From: Paracoccaceae bacterium
Lineage (GTDB): Bacteria; Pseudomonadota; Alphaproteobacteria; Rhodobacterales; Rhodobacteraceae
DNA length: 5,461 nt
Assembly (NCBI GenBank): GCA_009920815.1
Contig: RFZH01000160.1
Span: 1-5,461 of the forward strand
Direction: 5' to 3'
How positions within the stretch are numbered: the first letter of the stretch is position 1; each line of letters starts with the position of its first letter. The notes below the pieces were generated by a model that was given only the letters and a program-made list of their open reading frames with translations, made no database searches and was not told the origin of the DNA. Positions 1 through 5,461 of the stretch are shown here, one piece after another. Position numbers and translations under genes: made by a program.

Positions 1-334
1 GATGACGTTTTTGGCGTGGTTTTTCGTCATTGACGCCATTTTGTTTCCCATCATTGCCACACGTCGCTGGTTTGGTTTGGCACAGCGTCCTGCCTTGGGG
101 CCGCTTTTGCGACGTGGATTTATTGGGGGGGGGGTCGCCTATTTCAGTTTTGGATCCATTATGTTGGCGACACGGCTTGATAAAGTTGGAGAGGCGGCTG
201 TTTTACGCGAAACCTCTACAATCTTTGCCGCCTTTATTGGTTGGATTTTCTTAAAAGAAAAGGTAGGACCAAAGCGTGTTGGATTAATGGCTCTTATCGC
301 GCTGGGCGCGGTCATCGTCGAATTCGGAGGATAA
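1..334 (+). CDS. EamA/DMT-family permease, C-terminal part (5' end outside window)
   Basis: The reading frame is open from the left edge and ends at TAA 332-334. The ATG at position 2 is probably an internal methionine, because only about 110 residues are visible and EamA permeases are usually near 300. What remains is the second EamA repeat: four hydrophobic segments at visible residues about 3-19, 40-57, 69-84 and 92-109. Between them lies the stretch LATRLDKVGEAAVLRETSTIF, followed by the short loop LKEKVGPKR, both typical of the end of this family. Members are inner-membrane carriers of the drug/metabolite transporter superfamily; the substrate cannot be told from sequence. The stop lies 3 bases before yciB, and the yciB ribosome binding site is inside this gene's last codons, so the two are probably one operon. 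The gene contains a ten-G tract (separate entry). Family assignment is fairly sure. Confidence 0.85.
   Translation, partial: MTFLAWFFVIDAILFPIIATRRWFGLAQRPALGPLLRRGFIGGGVAYFSFGSIMLATRLDKVGEAAVLRETSTIFAAFIGWIFLKEKVGPKRVGLMALIALGAVIVEFGG
125..134 (+). repeat. Ten-G homopolymer inside the permease gene
   Basis: Ten consecutive G residues encode the Gly-Gly-Gly of FIGGGVAY plus the first base of the following Val codon. They lie at the start of a membrane segment. The frame is intact as given. A tract this long is a possible slippage site: gain or loss of one G would shift the frame and remove the last two thirds of this segment. It could also be a sequencing or assembly length error. That the tract exists is seen directly; its variability is inference. 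Confidence 0.9.
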
Positions 335-337
335 GAA

Positions 338-940
338 ATGTCAAAAAAACCACTTTCGCCGCTCATGAAAAACCTTTTGGAATATGGGCCATTAGCGATC
401 TTTTTCATAACCTTTTACCTTTTAAAAGACCAAGATGTTGTTGTCTTTGGTCAAACTTATAGCGGGTTTATTGCCGCGACTGGGATTTTTGTACCTGTCC
501 TTGTGATTGCAACGTTTATCGGTTGGCTTTTATCTGGCGAAATCTCAAGGATGCAGGTTGTGACCGTCGTTTTGGTTGTCGTGTTTGGCGGTCTAAGTGT
601 GGCTTTGAATGACGAACGTTTCTTTAAGATAAAACCTACGATCATTTATTTGATCTTTGCTGCAATCATGGGCTTTGGATTGTTACGAGGCACGTCCTAT
701 ATGGAAACGGTGTTAGGACAATCCCTAAAGATGTCTCACGAGGGTTGGATGATCCTTGCGCGGCGCATCACAGTGTTTTTCGTGGCTCTTGCACTGGCAA
801 ATGAATTGGTATGGCGCACACAGTCCACCGAAACCTGGGTATATTTCAAAACCTTTGGGTTATCGCTTGCCATGTTTGCATTTTTGATCAGCCAGTTCAA
901 AGTTTTTGCAAAATACGGTGATCTAAATAGTGATCGTTAA
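338..940 (+). CDS. yciB: YciB / septation protein A family inner-membrane protein
   Basis: A 200-residue polytopic membrane protein of the YciB family (older names IspZ, intracellular septation protein A). In enterobacteria the family is linked to cell-envelope synthesis and the division machinery; its biochemical activity is not established. Family marks seen here: EYGPL at residues 15-19 near the N-terminus; the stretch from GGLSVAL (84-90) to KIKPT (97-101); and the C-terminal W137, ARRITVFF, ANELVW (154-159) and WVYFKTFG (167-174). There are about five hydrophobic segments (roughly 17-30, 43-66, 72-90, 101-117, 140-156) and a last one near 170-187. The start ATG is preceded by GGAGG at 326-330 with 7-base spacing, inside the end of the permease gene, indicating coupled expression. 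Length matches the family. No clear intrinsic terminator follows the stop. Confidence 0.93.
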   Translation: MSKKPLSPLMKNLLEYGPLAIFFITFYLLKDQDVVVFGQTYSGFIAATGIFVPVLVIATFIGWLLSGEISRMQVVTVVLVVVFGGLSVALNDERFFKIKPTIIYLIFAAIMGFGLLRGTSYMETVLGQSLKMSHEGWMILARRITVFFVALALANELVWRTQSTETWVYFKTFGLSLAMFAFLISQFKVFAKYGDLNSDR

Positions 941-949
941 GGTCGCAAA

Positions 950-990
950 ACCAGTCATTCATTGTGAATTGACCGTTTAAAAAGACTGGT
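950..990. repeat. Inverted repeat upstream of metZ, possible operator
   Basis: ACCAGTC at 950-956 is perfectly mirrored by GACTGGT at 984-990, 7 bp with 27 bases between the arms. Nested inside is ATTCA (957-961), TTG, TGAAT (965-969). The right outer arm falls between the proposed -35 and -10 elements of metZ, and the nested repeat touches the -35. That is where a repressor site would sit. No T tract follows, so a terminator for yciB is unlikely. The repeats are seen directly; an operator role is inference and no regulator is identified. Confidence 0.35.
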
Positions 991-997
991 GTAATGA
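969..997 (+). promoter_or_regulatory. Candidate sigma-70 promoter of the metZ leader
   Basis: TTGACC (969-974) matches five of six bases of the -35 consensus. A 17-base spacer separates it from TAATGA (992-997), a weak -10. Initiation about seven bases further on would start the RNA at the very edge of the riboswitch P1 stem (1003), which is compatible with this compact aptamer. The -10 match is poor, so the exact hexamer may be a base or two away. Confidence 0.45.
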
Positions 998-1000
998 AAA

Positions 1001-1055
1001 AACGTGGCGATTTGTTACCAGATTGCGGGCCACGCTAAACATGCCGCTAAAAGGT
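1001..1055 (+). promoter_or_regulatory. SAM-II riboswitch aptamer
   Basis: This RNA element senses S-adenosylmethionine and is known from alphaproteobacteria upstream of methionine synthesis genes such as metA and metZ. Its parts can be read directly. P1 is CGTGGC (1003-1008) paired with GCCACG (1029-1034), 6 bp perfect. The conserved GATTTG follows at 1009-1014, then ATTGC at 1022-1026 before the second P1 strand. The 3' part holds GCTAAAC (1034-1040) and the family hallmark GCTAAAA (1046-1052). The pseudoknot helix is GCGG (1025-1028) with CCGC (1044-1047), also perfect. It lies 76 bases before the metZ start codon and is followed by an intrinsic terminator, suggesting that SAM lowers metZ expression. 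Assignment rests on conserved sequence, pseudoknot geometry and the downstream gene together. Confidence 0.93.
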
Positions 1056-1069
1056 CGAGATGAGAGAGC

Positions 1070-1105
1070 CCCCTTTCGCTTGACCCATGCGAATGGGGTT
1101 TTTTT
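1070..1105 (+). terminator. Intrinsic terminator, expression platform of the SAM-II riboswitch
   Basis: CCCC (1070-1073), TT (1075-1076) and CGC (1077-1079) pair with GCG (1089-1091), AA (1092-1093) and GGGG (1095-1098). This gives a 9-bp stem with one T-T mismatch and a 9-base loop, followed at once by seven T (1099-1105). It stands between the aptamer and the metZ ribosome binding site, so it would end the leader RNA before the gene. AAAGG of the aptamer tail (1050-1054) can pair with CCTTT (1072-1076), which would block this stem. Termination controlled by SAM is therefore the likely mechanism, by inference. Confidence 0.8.
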
Positions 1106-1121
1106 ATGGTTAGATGACCAC

Positions 1122-1126
1122 GAGGA
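1122..1126 (+). promoter_or_regulatory. Ribosome binding site that fixes the metZ start
   Basis: GAGGA sits four bases before ATG 1131. It lies downstream of the leader terminator, so translation of metZ needs read-through. The short spacing is acceptable. It supports ATG 1131 over the in-frame TTG at 1023, which lies inside the aptamer. Confidence 0.7.
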
Positions 1127-1130
1127 CAAA

Positions 1131-2312
1131 ATGAAACGAGATTGGAACGCCCGTACAAAATTGGTGCATGGTGGTACCCGCCGCAGCCAATATAACGAAG
1201 TGAGCGAAGCGATTTTTCTGACCCAAGGGTTCGTCTACGAAACTGCGGAACAAGCTCAAGCGCGTTTCGTCAAGGCAGGCGATGACGAATTTATTTACGC
1301 CCGTTACGGTAACCCCACCGTTGCCATGTTCGAAGATCGTATCGCCCTGTTAGAAGGGGCAGAGGACGCATTTGCCTGTGCATCGGGTATGGCGGCGGTC
1401 AATGGTGCGTTGATGTCCATTCTAAAGGCGGGGGATCACGTCGTTGCAGGGCGCGCACTGTTCGGGTCTTGCTTGTATATCTTGGATGAAATTTTGCCTA
1501 GGTTTGGGGTTCATGTCACCTTGATCGATGGCACCGATCTGAACGCATGGCGCGACGCGGTGAGCGATAAAACAAAGGCAGTGTTTTTTGAATCAGTTTC
1601 AAACCCTGGCCTTGAGGTTGTCGATATTGCCGGTGTTGCAGAAATTGCGCACGCGCATGGCGCATTGGTTATTGTCGACAACGTATTCGCCACGCCGGTG
1701 TTTTCGCGCGCAATTGAGCAGGGCGCAGATATCGTAACCTATTCCGCGACGAAACACATTGATGGCCAAGGGCGCGCGTTGGGCGGGGTGATACTGGGCA
1801 AACGTGACTTTATTCGTGGTCCGATTGAAACCTACATGAAACACACCGGCGGATCGATGAGTCCGTTCAATGCGTGGATCATGTTGAAAGGTCTGGAAAC
1901 CATTGATTTACGGGTGCGGGCACAGACTGATAGTGCAGAAAAAATTGCGCAGGCGCTTTCGGATCATGGAAAAATTGCCAAACTCTCCTATCCTGGTCTG
2001 GTAAGTCATCCTCAGCATAATCTTGTTATGCGTCAAATGGGCAAGGGCGGTACTATTGTTACCTTTGAAATCGAGGGCGGTGAACAAGCGGCGTTCAGGT
2101 TTATGAATGCTTTAGAGATTGTGTTGATCTCTAACAACCTCGGGGATGCCAAAAGCATTGCAACACATCCTGCAACCACGACACATCAACGGTTGCCACA
2201 GGATCAAAAAGATATGTTGGGCATTTCATCTGGTTTGATACGTTTGTCCGTAGGTCTAGAGGATACCGACGATTTGATTTGTGATTTGCTAAACGCACTT
2301 AATGTCGCATGA
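1131..2312 (+). CDS. metZ: O-succinylhomoserine sulfhydrylase (MetZ)
   Basis: A PLP-dependent enzyme of the Cys/Met metabolism family that makes homocysteine from O-succinylhomoserine and sulfide in the cytoplasm (direct sulfhydrylation route to methionine). With the start at 1131 it has 393 residues, the usual size. Visible marks: LVHGGTRRSQ near the N-terminus (11-20); YARYGNPT (56-63), whose Tyr and Arg bind the PLP phosphate across the dimer; ASGMAA (84-89); Asp183 in VDN, which contacts the cofactor ring nitrogen; SATKH with Schiff-base Lys208; and LGDAKSIATHPATTTH (337-352) near the end. The YETAEQAQARF and SATKHIDGQGRALGG stretches fit MetZ better than MetB or MetY, though acyl-donor choice is not proven by sequence. 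The frame is open back to TTG 1023, but that extension would translate the riboswitch and terminator and is unlikely to be real. Expression is probably repressed by SAM through the leader. Confidence 0.95.
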   Translation: MKRDWNARTKLVHGGTRRSQYNEVSEAIFLTQGFVYETAEQAQARFVKAGDDEFIYARYGNPTVAMFEDRIALLEGAEDAFACASGMAAVNGALMSILKAGDHVVAGRALFGSCLYILDEILPRFGVHVTLIDGTDLNAWRDAVSDKTKAVFFESVSNPGLEVVDIAGVAEIAHAHGALVIVDNVFATPVFSRAIEQGADIVTYSATKHIDGQGRALGGVILGKRDFIRGPIETYMKHTGGSMSPFNAWIMLKGLETIDLRVRAQTDSAEKIAQALSDHGKIAKLSYPGLVSHPQHNLVMRQMGKGGTIVTFEIEGGEQAAFRFMNALEIVLISNNLGDAKSIATHPATTTHQRLPQDQKDMLGISSGLIRLSVGLEDTDDLICDLLNALNVA

Positions 2313-2359
2313 TATTATTAATGCTTTGTTAAGTCGTAAACTACGTGTAAAGGTACGGA

Positions 2360-2374
2360 TCTGGAAAATCCAGA
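2360..2374. repeat. Perfect 15-base hairpin or palindrome in the metZ-folE2 gap
   Basis: TCTGGA (2360-2365), AAA, TCCAGA (2369-2374): a 6-bp perfect inverted repeat with a three-base centre, 45 bases before the folE2 start. No T run follows on either strand, so it is not a standard intrinsic terminator. It could be a protein-binding site for folE2 control, an RNA stem, or chance. The rest of the 107-base gap (2313-2419) is AT-rich and shows no promoter or Zur-like palindrome that I can defend. A TATATT at about 2384-2389 is only a weak -10 candidate. Confidence 0.4.
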
Positions 2375-2419
2375 ATTCGGACTTATATTAAAGATTGCCG
2401 CAGTCTAGAGGGGAACGCC

Positions 2420-3499
2420 ATGACTCTGCATTCGCGTGATATTGAACAAGAGACGACCGACAAAACACTAGAAGACGCATTAGCCGTTATCCGTGCTTGG
2501 GCGGATCAAAACCCCAATGATCAACGCATTGCAAAGGCGCTTGACGGTGTGGATGTCGGCTATCCTAAATTTGGGCGTGATTATCCGCAGGATTTCACTG
2601 TCTCTGAGGCATATAAAGATACCCTTCCAGATTTACAAAACGGTCCAAGTTCGTTGATCCGCGGTGCGAAAACCGCAATCCAACATGTAGGCATTTCGAA
2701 TTTTCGGTTGCCAATTCGTTATCAGCGACGCGACGGTGGCGAAATTACACTTGAGACGTCAGTAACTGGCACTGTCGGGCTAGATGCCAATAAAAAGGGC
2801 ATCAACATGTCACGCATCATGCGCAGCTTTTACAAGCACTCAGAAAGCTTGTTTAGCTTTAGCGTCGTGCGTGCCGTTCTTGATGATTACAAAGCGGATT
2901 TAGAAAGCTTTGATGCACGTGTTGTGATGCGCTTTTCGTTTCCGCAAAAAATACAAAGTTTACGTTCGGGCCTTGAGGGGTATCAGTATTATGATATCGC
3001 GCTTGAGCTTGTTGAACAAAATGGCGTTCAGCATAAGATTATGCACATCGATTATGTGTATAGCTCGACCTGTCCATGTTCGCTTGAACTTTCGGAACAT
3101 GCGCGTGCGGCGCGGGGGCAATTGGCCACACCCCATTCGCAACGTTCTGTCGCGCGTGTGTCGTTGAAATACGAAGGTGATTCAAAGTTATGGTTCGAGG
3201 ATGTGATCGACATGTGCCGTGCCGCGGTGCCGACCGAAACCCAGGTCATGGTCAAGCGCGAAGACGAACAAGCCTTTGCCGAGTTGAACGCAGCCAATCC
3301 GATCTTTGTCGAAGACGCGGCGCGGCTCTTTTGTGAACATCTGCAAAATGACCCTCGGATCGGTGATTTTCGTGTGATAGCGAGCCACCAAGAAAGCCTG
3401 CACAGCCATGATGCCGTTTCGGTTTTGATACAGGGTGAAACATTCTCTGGTCCGTCTATGGATCCCAAGTTGTTTGAAACTTTGATACATCGCGGCTGA
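2420..3499 (+). CDS. folE2: GTP cyclohydrolase I type IB (FolE2)
   Basis: Converts GTP to 7,8-dihydroneopterin triphosphate, the first step toward tetrahydrofolate and, in many bacteria, queuosine. FolE2 is unrelated in detail to FolE and can use metals other than zinc. The 359-residue product carries the family signatures: GISNFRLP (91-98); GINMSRIMRSF (127-137); STCPCS (216-221), with the active-site cysteine; TPHSQRS (237-243); PTETQVMVKREDEQAF (271-286), whose Glu273 is likely a metal ligand by family analogy; NPIFVEDAARL (293-303); and SHQESLHSHDAV (322-333). Bacterial FolE2 lengths vary; the first 80 or so residues are an N-terminal extension typical of proteobacterial members. GAGGGG at 2408-2413 with a 6-base gap supports the start. 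The gene is separated from metZ by 107 bases and from trkH by 52. FolE2 is often a zinc-starvation paralogue under Zur, but no Zur site is evident here, so it may be the main enzyme. Confidence 0.95.
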   Translation: MTLHSRDIEQETTDKTLEDALAVIRAWADQNPNDQRIAKALDGVDVGYPKFGRDYPQDFTVSEAYKDTLPDLQNGPSSLIRGAKTAIQHVGISNFRLPIRYQRRDGGEITLETSVTGTVGLDANKKGINMSRIMRSFYKHSESLFSFSVVRAVLDDYKADLESFDARVVMRFSFPQKIQSLRSGLEGYQYYDIALELVEQNGVQHKIMHIDYVYSSTCPCSLELSEHARAARGQLATPHSQRSVARVSLKYEGDSKLWFEDVIDMCRAAVPTETQVMVKREDEQAFAELNAANPIFVEDAARLFCEHLQNDPRIGDFRVIASHQESLHSHDAVSVLIQGETFSGPSMDPKLFETLIHRG

Positions 3500-3551
3500 C
3501 AAAGGGTGATCTGCACTTGACTTACCTCTGGGTGCACGGCATCGAATTGGT

Positions 3552-5000
3552 ATGTTTGATCTACGACCGATAGGATACGTCATTGGGATACTGGTTGCCT
3601 TTTTGGGGGCAATGATGGCTTTTCCCATGTTTATTGACTATTACGACGGCAATCCGCATTGGCGGATTTTTGCGGAATGCGGGATCATCACCTTTTTGAT
3701 TGGTGCCTTGATGTCGATTGCGACATCAAACGGTAAACAAGAAGGCCTAGATATTCAAAAAACGTTTTTGTTGACGACGAGCTTGTGGGTCGCTCTACCG
3801 CTCTTTGGCGCCTTGCCGTTTTTGCTGGGCGCTACTCAGTCCAGTATCGTTGATTCATTTTTTGAATCTGTCTCAGGGATGACGACAACAGGATCGACGG
3901 TGATCACGGGCCTTGATTACCTGCCGCGCGGGTTGTTGCTGTGGCGTGGAATTCTGCAATGGCTGGGTGGTGTTGGGATCATCGTTGTCGCTTTGGCGTT
4001 TTTGCCCGAACTGCGTGTCGGAGGTATGCAAGTTTTTCGTGCCGAAGGCTTTGAAACAATGGGGAAAATTCTACCCCGCGCAACCGAAATCGCGGGGCAG
4101 ATATCGGGCATCTACGTCGTGTTGACCATCGCATGTTTCTTATCGTTTGTCGCGGTTGGGTTAAATGGGTTTGACGCGCTCGTACATGCCCTGACCACAA
4201 TTTCCACCGGTGGATTTTCAAACTATGACGCATCGTTTGGTACCTTTTCAGGCCCCCCCGAATACGTTGCATCGTTTTACATGATCTTGGCGGCTTTGCC
4301 GTTTGTGCGCTATGTTCAAATGGTGAACGGCGGCACGTTTGAGCTGTTTAAAGATAGTCAGGTCAAGGCGTTTATAATCTTGATTGCCGTTTTGGTTATC
4401 GGCACATCAATTGTGTTGATAAATTTCTTTCCCCACCACCATGAACAAGCCTTTCGCGAGGCGCTGTTTAATATCGTGTCTATCCTGAGTGGTACGGGAT
4501 ATGCGTCGGTGGATTATATGCAATGGGGTGGTTTTTTAATCGCAATGTTCTTTTTTATCGGGCTTGTCGGTGGGTGCGCAGGATCGACGGCGTGTTCGGT
4601 TAAAATATTTCGTTATCAAATTATGATCGCGTCTATTCGTAACCAGTTGAAAAAAATTCATTCGCCCAATGGCGTGTTTATCCCAAAATTCCAAGGGCGC
4701 GCAATCGATGATGACGTCATGAATTCGGTCATGTCATTTTTCGTTGTCTTTTTTGTCAGCTTAGGGGTTTTGGCGATATTATTGGGAATGACGGGATTGG
4801 ATTTTGTGACGGCTTTATCAGGCGCTGCAACTGCGATTGCCAATATTGGTCCCGGTCTTGGGGATCAAATTGGCCCATCAGGTAACTTTTCTGGCCTGAA
4901 TGACACGGCAAAATGGTTGTTGATTGCTGGAATGCTATTAGGACGGCTGGAGCTATTGACCGTGTTTATATTGTTTACGCCTCGGTTTTGGCGAAATTAA
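3552..5000 (+). CDS. trkH: TrkH-family potassium uptake channel subunit
   Basis: Inner-membrane ion-conducting subunit of a Trk potassium uptake system, normally gated by the cytoplasmic nucleotide-binding subunit TrkA, which is not in this window. The 482-residue product has about ten or more membrane spans and the four pore-loop filter repeats of the superfamily: TTTGST (111-116), TTISTGGFSN (215-224), ILSGTGYASVDY (311-322) and AIANIGPGLG (428-437). Other family marks are QWLGGVGIIV (136-145), GGCAGSTACSVKIFR (340-354, the gating-loop region of the third repeat) and GRLELLT (464-470) before the C-terminus. ATG 3552 is the first standard start after an in-frame TGA at 3507-3509. It has no clear Shine-Dalgarno sequence, so translation may be weak or leader-dependent. 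A TTGACT at 3517-3522 could be a -35, but no good -10 follows. The gene may be co-transcribed with folE2. A strong terminator follows. Confidence 0.95.
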   Translation: MFDLRPIGYVIGILVAFLGAMMAFPMFIDYYDGNPHWRIFAECGIITFLIGALMSIATSNGKQEGLDIQKTFLLTTSLWVALPLFGALPFLLGATQSSIVDSFFESVSGMTTTGSTVITGLDYLPRGLLLWRGILQWLGGVGIIVVALAFLPELRVGGMQVFRAEGFETMGKILPRATEIAGQISGIYVVLTIACFLSFVAVGLNGFDALVHALTTISTGGFSNYDASFGTFSGPPEYVASFYMILAALPFVRYVQMVNGGTFELFKDSQVKAFIILIAVLVIGTSIVLINFFPHHHEQAFREALFNIVSILSGTGYASVDYMQWGGFLIAMFFFIGLVGGCAGSTACSVKIFRYQIMIASIRNQLKKIHSPNGVFIPKFQGRAIDDDVMNSVMSFFVVFFVSLGVLAILLGMTGLDFVTALSGAATAIANIGPGLGDQIGPSGNFSGLNDTAKWLLIAGMLLGRLELLTVFILFTPRFWRN

Positions 5001-5033
5001 AGACAGCATTGAGAAAGTGCAGTTGTCTTGAAT

Positions 5034-5070
5034 AAAAAGGCGCGGACAGTGGGCCGCGCCTTTCTGTTTT
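5034..5070. terminator. Intrinsic terminator after trkH, probably bidirectional
   Basis: AAAGGCGCGG (5036-5045) and CCGCGCCTTT (5054-5063) form a perfect 10-bp stem with an 8-base loop, followed by a T-rich run to 5070. Read on the minus strand the same stem is followed by TTTTTATT, so it can also end transcripts from the convergent gene whose stop is at 5101. Genes converge here with 100 bases between the two stops, which suits a shared terminator. Confidence 0.9.
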
Positions 5071-5100
5071 ATAATGAGGCGTGCCGCAACGTGGGCGTTT

Positions 5101-5461
5101 CTAGTTTTCCCAGCATTCAATCAAGGCTGCCGGCGCTGACAAGGCAGTTACCAAAGCCTCTTCGCGCAACGGTTCTTGCGTGGTGTTTGCTTTATTGAGT
5201 GCCAATGAAGCACCTTGATCAATGATCTTGTTCAGCTGAATTGCAACCTGCGTGTCTGATGGCAGCAATCTGCCCGATGCGTTTGGTGACACCAAGATCC
5301 CGTGAAGGTGGCCAAATTCGTCAAAAACAGCCCCGCCAATGTCATTTGAGTTGGCAGGCATCGATAAACGCATTTTTGACCCATCGTTATCGAGGCCCCG
5401 CAGGTCTTCGACGCTGCCACCTGTTATGGTTGGTGCGTTTAGGCGTCCACCATAGGGATAG
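5101..5461 (-). CDS. Trypsin-like protein, C-terminal part, probably lacking the catalytic serine
   Basis: The minus-strand frame is open from the right window edge to TAG at 5101-5103, giving 119 visible residues; the start and N-terminal part lie beyond the window. The visible part resembles the last beta-barrel strands of trypsin-like (Trypsin_2 type) proteins: TITGGSVEDLRGL followed by RLSMPANSNDIGGAVFDEFGHLHGIL. The latter corresponds to the usual GDSGGPVFD-x-GxxxGI block around the nucleophile. Here NDIGGAVFD has isoleucine (ATT, plus-strand 5338-5340) where serine is expected, so the protein is probably not an active serine protease. The tail of about 60 residues is mostly helical-looking, Ala/Leu-rich, and ends CWEN. 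Similar secreted proteins in Rhodobacteraceae often carry other domains upstream; that cannot be tested here. The ATG at 5373 is internal to the domain and not the likely start. Confidence 0.65.
   Translation of the reverse strand, partial: YPYGGRLNAPTITGGSVEDLRGLDNDGSKMRLSMPANSNDIGGAVFDEFGHLHGILVSPNASGRLLPSDTQVAIQLNKIIDQGASLALNKANTTQEPLREEALVTALSAPAALIECWEN

Noticed and set aside
941..990. Possible intrinsic terminator for yciB formed by the 950-956/984-990 repeat.
   Set aside because: The loop would be 27 bases and no T run follows on the plus strand.
1023..1130. In-frame 36-codon extension of metZ starting at TTG 1023.
   Set aside because: It would translate the riboswitch aptamer and the terminator, has no ribosome binding site, and does not resemble the N-terminus of MetZ proteins. 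The frame is open by chance.
3052..3628. Long minus-strand open frames opposite folE2 and the start of trkH (161 and 146 residues).
   Set aside because: They are antisense to genes with strong family motifs, show no recognisable domain, and their composition reflects the complementary codons.
4253..4259. Run of seven C in trkH.
   Set aside because: It encodes the end of a Gly codon and two Pro codons in frame; shorter than the ten-G tract and not remarkable alone.
4711..4720. Perfect palindrome ATGACGTCAT inside trkH.
   Set aside because: It lies in the coding sequence for a cytoplasmic loop (around residues 387-390), away from any promoter; a single 10-base palindrome is expected by chance.
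5232..5420. Second minus-strand open frame (62 residues) overlapping the trypsin-like gene.
   Set aside because: It is an alternate frame of the better supported gene, with no ribosome binding site or domain.

Overview
The window looks like chromosomal DNA of an alphaproteobacterium, most likely a marine Rhodobacterales (Roseobacter-type) species. The clues are a SAM-II riboswitch ahead of a MetZ-type sulfhydrylase, a DMT transporter followed tightly by yciB (an order I recall near ftsY in this group), and a closing trypsin-like protein of a kind I recall from Rhodobacteraceae. Base composition is moderate, not strongly GC-rich. I see no insertion sequence, integrase, tRNA, CRISPR array or phage gene. 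This is core housekeeping DNA, not an island.

Layout. Positions 1-334 hold the C-terminal end of an EamA/DMT-family permease, with a run of ten G inside the gene. Three bases later comes yciB (338-940), an inner-membrane protein of the septation protein A family, almost certainly co-transcribed with the permease. A 190-base regulatory leader follows (941-1130): a candidate promoter overlapped by inverted repeats, a SAM-II riboswitch aptamer, an intrinsic terminator, and the ribosome binding site of metZ (1131-2312). After a 107-base gap containing a perfect 15-base hairpin or palindrome comes folE2 (2420-3499), a type IB GTP cyclohydrolase. A 52-base gap then leads to trkH (3552-5000), a potassium-uptake channel subunit. 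A strong hairpin terminator, probably bidirectional, separates trkH from a convergent minus-strand gene (5101 to the window edge) encoding the C-terminal end of a trypsin-like protein whose nucleophile serine appears to be replaced by isoleucine.

How they fit together. The genes serve unrelated tasks: envelope and transport, methionine synthesis, folate or queuosine precursor synthesis, and potassium uptake. The best resolved regulatory unit is the metZ leader. The tail of the aptamer that should be held in the SAM-bound pseudoknot (AAAGG at 1050-1054) can instead pair with CCTTT at 1072-1076 in the terminator stem. That gives a concrete model for transcription attenuation by SAM. I found no convincing evidence of a wholly new system; the riboswitch class and all gene families are known.
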